Assembly: GCA_025349905.2 (NCBI GenBank)
Contig: MU624917.1
Location: 1-17,302 of the forward strand
Direction of reading: 5' to 3'
Origin: Blastocladiella britannica
Lineage: Eukaryota; Blastocladiomycota; Blastocladiomycetes; Blastocladiales; Blastocladiaceae
DNA: 17,302 nt
The translations under genes were made by a program, and so were the position numbers. Shown piece by piece: positions 1 through 10,600 of this stretch. How positions within the stretch are numbered: the stretch's first letter is position 1; every line of letters starts with the position of its first letter. The notes below the pieces were generated by a model. The model was given only the letters and a program-made list of their open reading frames with translations. It searched no databases and was not told where the DNA came from.

Positions 1-129
1 ACAGCAGAATCAACCTGATTGTGCGGATTCGTGGGAAGTTGGCAAAATTTGGCGCCGACTTTGTTTTGTTTCATTTTTCACGAAAAAGTCAATACGAAGT
101 TAAAAGTATTGCTCCATTTGCTGCTTCCG

Positions 130-2200
130 CTACAATGTAGAGGTACTCTCGAGCGCGTGCGCGAGCTCGTCCAAAAGCACATCTTCCATGTCCTCGACAT
201 GAAGTAGCACCTTGTGCCCGTTGGCCCGGTCGAGAGCGGTGGCCATGGCCGGCGTCAAGTGCAAGGACGACGAGTGATCGGCACTGGCCTGCTGCGCCAT
301 CAGTTCGACGCGCAATTGCTCCACCTCCTCGACAGTCGGCATCACCGCCCCGGCCGACACTGCTACCGAGCCAATCAACTTGCCCACCAGCGACGACGAT
401 TTGCCGGACGAGACGGCCGTCTCGAGCGCCGCTCGCACGCCCGCAATCTCGGCGTCTTTAGGCGCAACAGAGGACGTTGACAGGAGCGCAATCACGGCCG
501 GAATCATGGGTTGTGCGTGGGTTCGCATCAAGTGGCGGTCCAACTTTTTCACCAGTGCTTTCGGAACGCCAAGTGTAGCTATGTGTCCATTTATCAGTTG
601 GTGCCCTTCTACGAAAAGCAAGTAAAGGAAGGAAACGAACCAAACTTTTCAAGGCCAAACTCGCGATACACGGCCAAACGAGTCGACCAGTACAAAAGCG
701 CCGCCTGGGGATCGCTGCGATGGGCACGTGCGCGGTCTGCTGCGGCCTGGAGGAGCCGCACCACGTCACCGTTCACTGCTTCGCGCATTTCACCCGGGAC
801 CCACGTCAAGTGTTTGGCAATCTGAAAAAGAGGGAGTCTCAGATTTCGTGAGCCCCTTTTTTCGGGAAAAAGGTGAGAAATTGCGTACCATGGCGCGCGT
901 GACTTCGCACGGAGTAGTCAGATCGCCGCCGCGTGCCTCTCGCTCAGCGAGGTCCCGCAAGACGGCCGTGCGTGCGCTCTTGACGCACGCCACCGTGAGT
1001 CGGCGGCGGTCCGCGACTTTTGACCCGGCAATGACCCACGGGTGGGCCGTATGAGCAGGGGCACTGTTCCCACCGCCTCGCCTTGAGGAGCTGTGGGTTG
1101 GTGTTGGAGACGTTGTGGCTCGACTGGGGGCAAACGCACGAACGACAAATGCCCGAGCATCGGGTGCGTCTGCAATGCACGGCGCGACGCCCAGTGCATC
1201 GACCACGACCGACGGGTCCGTCTCAGCTGCTCCCTCCACCAGATCGGCCACGTGGCGCATGTGGGTAGCTGACGTCGTCACTGCTGCCAGTGTCCATGGT
1301 GCTGGATGGGTTCCGGCCGCCACGCGGCGCGCTAGAGCATCGCGGACCGTGGTCGTCAGCTGCGCGTTGGGTAAGAAACCGGCCGCGTCAAATGTCGCTA
1401 GCGCCGCATCGGTGGCCGCGTCTAAGTGCGCCTGCGGAGTGAATGCGGTGCCGTGGACGTGTCCGACCAGCGTTCCAGAGGAAATGAGCGATCGAAGCAA
1501 GGCTTTACGTATTCGTGTAAGGTATTGAGGATGGCATCAAATAACGAAAGACCGAACCTACCCTTCCAGAGGCTCTGAGGGCATGTCGTGTCCTGGAGGG
1601 CGATCTGCAAATTGACTGGGCTGCAGAGAAAACGAAGGTAAGAAGGTAATCTTGAGAGACAATGGAATAAAGGCATAACTGGACACCCGAGCACGCGCTG
1701 ACCAGGATTTCCGAGACGCGCTCGCGATAGGCGCGTGTGTGGACGGTCCCCGAGTCGTTTTCTTCGCGCTCGAGGCCCAGGTCGGCGACCAGCGCAGGAT
1801 CGTCACACAAGAGATGGACCAGTGCCGTGGAGACCTTAAGACGCGAGGCCAGACTAGAGATGCCCGCCCAGCCGTCGTCCACCAGCGCGCTGCGCAATGC
1901 CGACTGCAGCGCATCCAGGCCCGTGCGCGAGAACACGTAGTCGTCGAGCAAGAGCAGGGAACGGTCCCGATCAGCCAGCACGCGGTCGAGGATGCGGTCG
2001 GCATGCGAGGCGCCAATACATAGCAGCTGCGGCAGCAAGTGAATTGAGGCAAAGCCGCGGGCGTCGAGGTGGGCGACGAGCGAGGCGGCCAAAAAGTCCT
2101 CCGACGCAAAGTGGCCGTCGGTGGTGTGAAGTGCTGGCGGCAGCTCGTGGCACGCGACCAGGATGTCCAGGAGGCCGTCGAGACGTGCGGCGGCAGCCAT
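130..2200 (-). CDS. UFL1: UFL1, E3 UFM1-protein ligase 1 (5 exons, 603 aa)
   Basis: UFL1 is the E3-type scaffold that, with DDRGK1, directs UFM1 from UFC1 onto substrates, chiefly ribosomal protein uL24 at the ER. Exons by minus-strand reading: 2200-1687, 1615-1562, 1502-889, 821-641, 578-130; introns of 71, 59, 67 and 62 nt are GT-AG and the phases join (1812 nt). Recognisable family segments are the N-terminal HTTDGHF stretch (residues 25-31), the winged-helix repeats, and the segment across the exon 2/3 junction reading LWKALLRSLISSGTLVG, which mirrors the LVNSGRLRG region of animal UFL1. A helical C-terminal part (about 395-603) follows the family more loosely. The ATG at 2200 is preceded in frame by a TAA 15 bp upstream, which fixes the start. 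The protein is shorter than human UFL1 (794 aa) mainly because the Lys-rich disordered linker is nearly absent. Intron 1 (donor GTGTCC) and intron 4 (GTTCGT) have weak donors, so those junctions are the least certain. Confidence 0.85.
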
Positions 2201-2570
2201 AATTCGTGAAGATTATTCTGAATTTCAAAACCGCCACCCGCTTTCGCTGTCCTTCCAGCGCACTTGACTTCGGATACCAGCACCACCTTCTCCCGATCTT
2301 TTTTGATTTTGTGCATTTGCTCGCTTGCTCCTGGTTTTTCAAAAGGAATATTGTCCAGGTGCAAGCGCTAACCCGTACGTGATCTGCTCACGGATTCGTT
2401 CCTTACTGTAGGCGGCCCAAATGCCACCTGCTTTAGGCCGATCGCATTTTCCATTCTCGACAATATAACTGAATAATTAAAAAATTATCAGGTCAAATAT
2501 CCTTTTTGAAAGTCGAATCTCAAATAATAATAATATAATAACCGCCGCCGCTGCTGCCACCGCGCAGATC
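2201..2570. promoter_or_regulatory. Divergent promoter region between UFL1 and the PKA regulatory subunit gene
   Basis: This 370-bp stretch separates two outward-facing start codons, so it must hold both promoters and 5' untranslated regions. The half nearest the PKA gene (about 2455-2550) is strongly AT-rich against a GC-rich background, with TAATTAAAAAATTATCA and a run of AATAAT/ATAATA just before CCGCCGCCGCTG and the ATG. The UFL1-proximal half is mixed in composition. I see no coding segment and no single well-defined TATA or CCAAT box that I would assign to one gene. Confidence 0.6.
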
Positions 2571-4073
2571 ATGTCCGAGTATACGATCCCATCCGAGCTG
2601 CCGCCGATCCTCAAGGATCTGTCGCGCGAGGTGCTCCGCCACCAGCCGCAGGACGTGGTGCAGTTCTGCGCCGACTACTTTTCCAAGCTTCTCTCTGCCC
2701 AGCGCTCGACTCTCATGGATAAAGGTATTATTTTAATTTTTCATCCATATTACTCTTGCTCTTGCTCTGTCCGTCTGGTCTGCCCGGCTCGTCCGCTCGC
2801 TCGCTTTTATTTATTATATTTTCTCATGTTTTTTTTTGGGTGCCCGACGGACCCGGTGCCACCCACCTGTTCACATTTTTTTTTCCTTTGCGCCTCTCGC
2901 CAATATTAACCAAATTTATGAATAACAGCCGACTCGAACACCAAAGCCGCCCTCTCGGGCGCTTCCCCGGCATCGGGCGGCCGCGGCGCCGCCTCGGGTG
3001 AATCCAACGACACGCCCAAGTACGCGTACTCGACCGACGACGGATTTGGGACTGATGACTTTGACGACGACGATGAGGAAGAGGACGAGGTGGTGGACGA
3101 TCCGCCGATCCCGGCCCCCGTGGTGAACCGCGGCCGCCGCACGTCGGTCTCGGCCGAGTCGATGGCCCCAACGCAGCACGATCAGGACGCACCAAAGGTG
3201 GTGATCCCCAAGACCGACGAGCAGCGCGCGCGCATCCAGGCGTCGGTCGGCAACAATTTCTTGTTCCGCAACCTGGACGAGGACCAGTACGCGGACGTGG
3301 TCAATGCCATGTCGGAGAAGCGGGTGGCCCTCGACGAGGTGGTGATCAAGCAAGGTGGGGTCGGGGACTACTTTTACGTGGTGGAGACGGGCGCCCTGGA
3401 CGTGTTTGTCAACCGCAACGGCGCCGGCGACACCAAGGTGTTTGCGTACGCGGCTGGCGGGTCGTTTGGCGAGCTGGCGCTCATGTATAATGCCCCGCGC
3501 GCCGCCACCATCAAGGCCACCACCGAGTGCGTGCTGTGGGCGCTCGACCGCGTCACGTTCCGCCGCATTCTCATGGACCACACCTCGCGCAAGCGCCGCA
3601 TGTACGAGGGCTTCTTGGAGGAGGTGGAGCTGCTGTCGTCGCTCGAGCCGTACGAGCGCCACAAGATTGCCGATGCGCTCGAGTCGGTCGCCTACAATGA
3701 CGGCGAGCTGGTGATCAAGCAGGGCGACGTGGGCGAGAACTTTTACATTATCGAGTCGGGCGAGGCCGATGTGGTCAAGGTGGACGAGAATGGCGTGGAG
3801 CACATGTTCCGTCCGCTGCACAAGGGCAACTACTTTGGCGGTATGTTTTCAATTTCTTTATTATCTTTTGGATCCTTTTATACTTATATTTTGTGTAAAA
3901 CAGAGCTGGCGCTCTTGTCCGACAAGCCCCGCGTGGCCACGATCCGCGCCAAGGGCAAGCTGAAGTGCGCGACCCTGGGCAAGAAGGCGTTCACACGACT
4001 CCTCGGCCCGCTGACCGACATTATGCAGCGCAATGTGCAAAACTACGAGCGGCTGCCAGGAGAGAAGAACTAA
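2571..4073 (+). CDS. PKAR: cAMP-dependent protein kinase regulatory subunit (Bcy1/RII type; 3 exons, 411 aa)
   Basis: This subunit binds and inhibits PKA catalytic subunits and releases them on binding cAMP. Exons are 2571-2724, 2929-3840 and 3904-4073; introns are 204 and 63 nt. Residues 1-45 form an RIIa-type dimerisation/docking domain (IPSELPPILKDLSREVLRHQ). An acidic linker (about 93-110) precedes the inhibitor sequence RRTS (R121-S124), whose serine makes it a substrate-type, RII-like site rather than a pseudosubstrate. CNB-A has the cassette FGELALMYNAPRAATI with E233 and R242; CNB-B has FGELALLSDKPRVATI with E356 and R365. Both contact residues of each cAMP site are therefore present, and both sites should be functional. 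The length is normal for fungal R subunits. Intron 2 splits the codon for E356 and has no in-frame stop, so it can be overlooked as coding sequence. It is divergent from UFL1 and in tandem with the RNF10 gene. Confidence 0.96.
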
Positions 4074-4429
4074 GACCAGAGTTGCTTTCCCTCCTCTCAC
4101 ACGATTCCCGAGCTTCTTCTTTCCCTTGTGCCGTTGTGTTTTTTTTCCCTCTACTTTTCAAATACATTTGCCTTATAATGCCTTTCCCAAGATCCTGCAT
4201 TGGATCGCACGTTTTTGGTAAAGGGGAGGAACGTGCCCAAGCTCCAACAGCGCTTGGCTTGTGTTAAGAATCCGCACTTGCCGCTCTCTCGTCTTCACTC
4301 TCCGCAACTCCCATTCATATTTTCCACACAGCGCCACTTGGACCATCCTCGATCCTCTTTCATTCATTTTCACTGCATTGCGACGAAAAGTGCAGTGAAA
4401 AAAACCACAAGAAACAAAAAAAAAAAAAC
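4074..4429 (+). promoter_or_regulatory. Intergenic region: 3' end of PKA-R and promoter/5' UTR of the RNF10 gene
   Basis: This 356-bp gap has no convincing coding segment on either strand. Its first part is pyrimidine-rich (TTTCCCTCCTCTC, CTTCTTCTTTCCC) with CAAATACATTTGCC near 4159, a possible poly(A)-site region for the PKA gene. CCTTATAATGCC follows near 4170. The last part is A-rich, ending in an uninterrupted run of A immediately before the C and the ATG at 4430, as expected for a 5' leader of the next gene. No recognised transcription factor site stands out. Confidence 0.5.
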
Positions 4430-7400
4430 ATGTTCTCTTCAGCGGCGCAACTCCGCGCTACCAGTACCCCTCCGACCAAGTCCAAGGGATTCAACAGCCC
4501 AGCACCGGTAGTGACAGCCACGCCTCGTCCCGCTCCGACTCGTACGGTCCCTTTCCACGGGTATCGCACTGCCGCCAATCCTGTCGATCCGGCCAAGCCT
4601 ACAGCAGCTGCACAATCTGACGTGGCCCAACCGTCGTCCCGCCAGTCCAGAAAAATGTCGGGCACCGCTGCCAGCAGCCGCAAAGTGTCGCTGAACCACC
4701 TGCTAAACTTTACGCTACCGGCGCGTCAGCCGGCTCCGAGCAGCAACTCGGTTCCATCGGCATCGGCATCGACATCGGCATCTGCTGCTGCACGTTCTCG
4801 GCGCGACACTAACAAAACAGGAGGTGCACGCGCGCGCGCTGGAAGCACCACGTCGTCGTCGTACGCTCTGACGCCGACGCAGGCCAAGGAGCGCTTCATC
4901 AATGCCAAGTATGTCGTTTTTCATTATACGCTATGCTGGACTAGCGCTGACCAATAACAATATAGCTTCATGTTCCTGGTGCGCCCGCACCCATCGCTGG
5001 CGCCGGCGCTCGCTGACCCCGATGTGCCAGTCCCCTGGGCGGCCATTGACCAGGTGATTATGCCCGTGACGCCCGACGCGCCTCCCGCGTGCCCCATCTG
5101 CTTGACGGGACCGCCGATCGCCCCACGCATCACAAAGTGCGGCCACGTGCTGTGCTACCCGTGCCTGCTGCAGTACCACACGCTTGAGCCGTGGGACCCG
5201 TACGCGGCCAAACAGCGCTCCTCCTCACTTACATTGGGAGCAGACGTGCCGGTGGCCCCGGCGCTGGGACTCGCGCAGCGCTGGCGCCAGTGCCCGATCT
5301 GTACCGACGCCATCTACGAGCATGACGTCAAGCCGGTGCGGTTGTGGACTGTTCCCGCAGTTCCGGTGAGAAATTCTAATGCACGGTCTCTTGGTTCTGA
5401 CCGCACTGCGACGACGACGCCCGCCGTAGATGCCGCGACGGTCGATCGCGCGATTGCGGCGCTGACCCGTGCGGCTGCGCTCGTGGCCTCCGCTCAGGAT
5501 GCAGCATCGCAGCAGCAACAGCAACAGAAGAAAGGTGCTACTCCTCACGAAAACGAGCCAGAGGGTGCGCGGCCACCCTCTCCGCACCGGCGCAAACGGC
5601 ACTCTGGGTGGCGCCAGCAGCGCGACTCCACGCACGCGCAACACGCACCTGACCGTCACGACGACCGGACGCTTCTCGCATTCGATCCCGAGTACGCGCG
5701 CGCGGCTGCGGGCGATGCGTTATCGGTACTGGACTTGGTGCTGGTGCACCGCGCGCTCGGGTCGGTGGTGGTGGCTCCTGCCGCCATCCGCTCTGTTACG
5801 GCTACCACTACAGCGCCTACGTTGTCCAGTGATACGGCCACAATGGGAATGCCCAGCGTCGATGACGGCCCGACCGCCACCGCCTACTCGCGGATTGCCG
5901 CATCGTCGCCACGGTACATGGCCGAGGAAGTGTGGGCCCGCGACCTTGCGGCCGTGACGGCAGAGCGCGACGCGACCCGCGGCATGCTGGGTCCGCTGGC
6001 CGCGCGTATTTCGCCGCCTCCACAACAGGTACCTGGTGCTGCTAGAGCTGCGCTTCCGGGCGGCGCTACCTGGGCTGGGCCACGTGCCGGACAGTCGCCC
6101 AGCGGTGCGCGCAAACAGAAATCGCCACCACCGCCGCCACCGCCAGCAGCCGCCGCGCCAGCGCTAAATGCCGCCGCCGTCGAGAGTCTGCAGCAGTCGC
6201 TCGTGTTTCTGGAGATGGCCGAGACTGGGCTGAAGCGGGCCGCGGCCGGTGCGTCTCGCGAAGCAGCAGCTGCTGCTCCGAATGCAAGCCCCGCTCCACC
6301 AATGCTGCAGCCCTTGATTGGAACCAACCACAGTACAGGCGCGCACGTGTATTTTTACACAGCAGCGGCAGCGCACACGCTGTACCTGCACCCGGCGGAC
6401 CTAGCGATTCTCGCGCGCGTGGCTGGCGGGTACGCGCGGCTCCCGGCACGCCTCTTAGTGTCGGTGGTGTACGTGCACCAGACGACGGTCGACGACGACC
6501 TGCGACTGCAGTTTGCGTCTCTAGCCCACTTGCCGCTCGGATGCGACGTGGCGCTGGCCGAAATCGACCTGGCCGCCGCTGCCGATGATATTGTCGCCGC
6601 ACAGGTTCCGCTTTCGCCGCACTCCGAGGACGAGGCTTCTTTGCACGACTCGGCGAGGGCTCGCGCCGACGCAGTGCTCGCGGACGTGGCGCCTGAACTG
6701 GCGGTCCGGTCACTGGCCCGCGCCGCTCGCGCCCGCCGCGAAGCCCAGGCCGCGTACTCGGCGCACGTGGCGACCATGCGCGATCCGCGGCGCCGGCCCG
6801 GGTCCGTGATTGACGCTAGTGTCTGGGACCCGCACGGCCACCATCGCGGCGAGTATCTGGGATCTGACGACGATAATGCTCGTCCCCATCATGGGCATGG
6901 CGGCGATGGCGAGGATGATCCGGACCTGCAGGCGGCGTTGGCGGCGTCGCGCGCACTCGCCGACGCGCAGGCGGCGTCCCGGGCCAAGGCGGGTATGCAT
7001 CGCTCGTTTGCTCAAGCCGCTGCTTCTGGTGCGGGCAGCGCGAGTGAGTGGCGGACAAACTCGGCGGCGCACGTCTCGGACGCATCGTCGACGTATGCCA
7101 TTGATTTGCGTGCACTTGGCGCCGAGCTGGACGCGCTCGATCAGCGTCACGCTGCTGCTGCTGCTGCTGCTGCTTCCTCTGCACCAGGATCGAGATCCTC
7201 CGCAACATCAACAAAGGTAACGACAGTGCGGCGCCATTCTCGCGTGCTGAGCAGCGACTCGGGGGACGTCTCGGACCAGTCGCGCCACGGCGATGAGGAT
7301 CCCGGGTCGGACGGCTTTGCGGAGGAGGCAGAGATGTACGCCCACCCGAGCGCCTTTTCGGACGGCGACGACACTGAAGACCATCGGTACGCGGTGGCTG

Positions 7401-7549
7401 CGGCCTATGGGTACGGCGACGATGAATTTGCGCCGACGATTAACGGTGGTGGTGCGAACGGCGGGAGTGGGTCCAAGGCCGGAGGCGGCGGGCGCAAGAA
7501 GCGCGACAAGGGCAAGACCATTTCGTTGACGGCGGGCCGGAGGCGGTGA
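4430..7549 (+). CDS. RNF10: RNF10/Mag2-family RING E3 ubiquitin ligase (2 exons, 1020 aa)
   Basis: RNF10 and yeast Mag2 are RING E3 ligases that mono-ubiquitinate 40S proteins such as uS3 (RNF10 also uS5) on stalled or defective ribosomes. Exons are 4430-4908 and 4966-7549, with a 57-nt intron falling in the conserved ERFINANFMFLVRP segment just before the RING. The RING is C202-x2-C205-x12-C218-x-H220-x2-C223-x2-C226-x42-C269-x2-C272, a C3HC4 arrangement with an unusually long last loop. A second family-specific domain lies at nt 6346-6576 (about residues 620-697): HVYFYTAAAAHTLYLHPADL followed by LASLAHLPLGCDVALAEIDL. The C-terminus GGGRKKRDKGKTISLTAG resembles the basic tail of the family. 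The N-terminal 140 residues and the linkers are Ala/Ser/Pro-rich and presumably disordered. Residues 809-821 (EDDPDLQAALAAS) look like a ubiquitin-interacting motif. The A-run before the ATG supports the chosen start. Confidence 0.93.
4756..4791 (+). repeat. Hexamer repeat (ATCGGC units) encoding a Ser/Ala tract
   Basis: The sequence repeats CATCGG with one variant (CATCGA) and then runs into CTGCTGCTG, encoding alternating Ser-Ala/Thr residues in the disordered N-terminus of the RNF10 homologue. It is a short, in-frame coding microsatellite likely to vary in length between strains. Confidence 0.7.
7151..7174 (+). repeat. (GCT)8 trinucleotide microsatellite encoding poly-Ala
   Basis: Eight perfect GCT repeats encode consecutive alanines inside the disordered C-terminal part of the RNF10 homologue. 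The perfect repetition of one codon, instead of mixed Ala codons as elsewhere in this gene, suggests recent slippage expansion. Confidence 0.85.
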
Positions 7550-7615
7550 CATTGTGTTCTTTCTCACTGTAGCTGCAGCTCTCAATCCGACAGCCGTCAA
7601 TATTTTGATAATTCA

Positions 7616-10600
7616 ATGGACTACTCGTCGGACGCGGACGACTTTGGATTTGACGCGCTCCCAGCCGTGGATCCAGCGCGGATTCCACCGCCGCTCCCAA
7701 TCGCTCCACCTGGTGGGACGACGCGGGCCAGGGGAACATCGAACGCGTCTTCTGCATCAACATCATCGCTGCTGTCATCGGCCGTGGCGACCGCGCAACC
7801 CCACCGGCACCAGCATCATCACCATCGCCAGCAACAGGGAACCACATCCAAGACGGCACCGCCACCGTCGCGGGCCGAGTCCACGCTCTGGCACACGTTG
7901 AGTTCTCCGTCGGCAGTCATCGCGGCCACGCCCAACAAGGCGTCATCTCTCTACCCACCGAGTGCTGGTGCTGCGAGTCCGTCGGCAGCCGCGAGCGCGG
8001 TACGGGCCACGTCGCAGTATTTCGGATCCACTTCCACCTCTGCATCGTCGTCGTCGTTGTCGCCCAGCGTCGGCCGCGGAAGTAGTGGAAAGCATGGGAA
8101 ACCTACATCAACATCTACTGCAGCCAGGACGTCGGTGTTTGCGCCCGTCGTGTCCTCCTCGCGTGGCTCGGTACTGCTTTCTTGTTTTTATTTACGCGTT
8201 TTTTTTGAATGATTCACTGACAGCTCTTGTTACAGCTCCCGGCATTCGCAATCGTGATGCCCTCGGCCTTCCGGTCCACGGCATCGCCTTCCTCCTCCCA
8301 GTCCGCCGCGACGTCGTCGTCAGCTGTGGTAGTGGACTTGACGCTCTCGCCGCCACCGCCCGGCCGCACTACTCCGCCGCGTCCAGCAGCAACTCGCAAT
8401 GACACTGCAACATCAGGAGCAGCTCCCAAACCGTACTCGATCGTGGTGGGCCGCGTGTCGCCCGTGAAACCAGTGCTGCCCATGTCCGCCTCCTCGCAGT
8501 CCGTCGGGGCGACATTTGGTCTGTCCCCGGACCGCGCCGCCGCGCCGCTCAAGACCCGCGGGCGGTTACGTCGACGCGGCGACCTTCCAGCAGCGCCGTC
8601 ACCGCCACCGCTATCCGACGAGCATCGGCCTCCACCAAGAACCGCTGCTACCAATGACAATGATACTGCGCTAGCAACGCTCATGTCCGAGTTCCCGGGC
8701 CTGCCAGTGTCGGGACTGCAGCGCATGCTGGCGTCGTCCAACGGGAATGTCGCGGTCGCGCGGTCGAGACTCGTGTTTAATCCGACGGCGGCGCTCGATC
8801 CCGCGCACCTCGTAGCTAATGGCGGCTCGCCGGCACGGAGAAGGCGGTTGTATAGCAACAACGACGACAGCGACCAAGGCGACGAAACGCGAGCACCGCC
8901 ACCGCCGGCGAAAAAGTTCCGCCGGCTCTTGTCTTCGCGCAGTGGTGGCAGTCTCGGCAGTAAAGGGGATACCGCCGGCTCGTCGCACCGGCCGTCGGCC
9001 GTGTCCACGCGAACCATCACCCCAATCGAGCTGCCGTCCAGCGACGACGCCACGTCCGATCTCGGGCGCCTCGAGACCGATTCGGACGCCGAGTCGGACC
9101 CGGAAGGCGCGGCGGCACTGGTGACATTCTTCAACTCGGCGTCGGAAATGGAGCTCATGGAGCACACGCAGGCGTCCGAGGACCAAGCGGCAGCCATGGT
9201 CCGGCTCCGGCCGTACGTGTCGCGGTCGCAGCTCGCCGCCAAATTTGCGGCTGCAACGCCCGCATCCGCAACCACCACCACCACCGCAGCACCTAAGAAA
9301 CGAGGCCGTCAAAGTGGGTCGGCGCGGTTGTTGCCAGCGCGCCTGATTGAAAACTACGAGACGATCGCGCAGTCGCTGGTGGCGATCGACGACGTGATTG
9401 CGCAGTGCGAGCGGATTGGCGAGGACTTGGACGTGGCGATGGCCGGATGGCCGGTGTACTCGGACGCGGCCAGCGCCGCGGTATCTACCGCCGCCGACTT
9501 GGCGTCCAAATCCGCACCTGCTCAGAACTTACTGGCTACACAGCCGGCGTGGATGAGTACTGAGCGGCGTCTTAAAGGGTACCAGATCGTTGGGGTTTCG
9601 TGGCTCGCGCTCTTGCATCGCAAGAAACTGGCTGGCATGTACGTGTTAACCACCATTGTATATATTTTGGTTTTTGGTCTTGATTCACATCCAAACCAAT
9701 GATAAAACAGCCTTGCAGACGATATGGGACTGGGAAAAACCGCCCAAGTGATTGCGTACATTCTGCACATGCACGAGAACGGCCACATGGGCCCGTTCTT
9801 GGTGGTATGCCCGTCATCGACGCTCGACAACTGGCTGCGCGAGTTCTCCACCTGGACCAACCTGGAACACTACGACTCGGACGTTCGGGTCGAAGCGTAC
9901 ACGGGCTCGATCGTGGACCGCAGGCAAATGCAGGAGGATATCTTGGCGGCGGAACCAGACGATCGGCCCACGGTCATTGTCACCACGTACCATGTGGCAG
10001 TCGGGAACCACGACCGCGGGTTTTTGCGCAAAATGCGGTTCTCGGCCATGATCTTGGACGAGGGCCACGCCATCAAGAACGTCGAGTCGCAGCGGTACAA
10101 GCACCTCATGTCGATTCGGGCCCAGTTCCGCGTGCTGTTGACGGGAACACCTTTGCGTGCGCTCCTATTTTTTTTCCTGTTCTTGATTTTGGACTTAACT
10201 ACGAAAACCCGATAGAGAATAACTTGCACGAACTGCTCGCCCTCCTCATTTTCATCTTACCCAACATCTTCGCCCCCGCTGAAAAAGAATGGCGACAACT
10301 GCTCAAGCTGAAATCCATTTCGCACATTTCGGCCAAACGGCTCGACCGCGTCAAGAAGATCATGATGCCGTTTGTCCTGCGCCGCAAGAAGCTGCACGTG
10401 CTCGCCGACCTGCCGCCCAAGACCGTTCGCGTCGAGTATTGCACGCTGCCGCCGAACCAGCGGGCAATCTACGATGGGATCATGACCGAGTCGCGACGAT
10501 CGATGGTGGCTGCCGACACCCCTTCTAACGCCAACAACACTAATGCGGCGGCGGGTGGCGCGCGCAAGGTGAAAAATTATCTGATGGATCTGCGCAAGGC

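Noticed and set aside
1..129. Possible end of another gene at the left edge
   Set aside because: The only open frame begins with GTG, runs into the UFL1 3' end and has no recognisable content; treated as the UFL1 3' flanking region.
790..1500. Long open frames on the opposite strand of UFL1, Fun30, RNF10 and others (for example 1115-1528 plus, 8214-9284 minus)
   Set aside because: They are antisense shadows caused by GC-rich codon bias. They show no family resemblance and are incompatible with the conserved reading frames.
5366..5429. A GTGAGA...GTAG segment of 64 nt in the RNF10 gene resembling an intron
   Set aside because: Removal would shift the frame, while the sequence on both sides is in the same open frame; the 3' half is also GC-rich, unlike true introns here.
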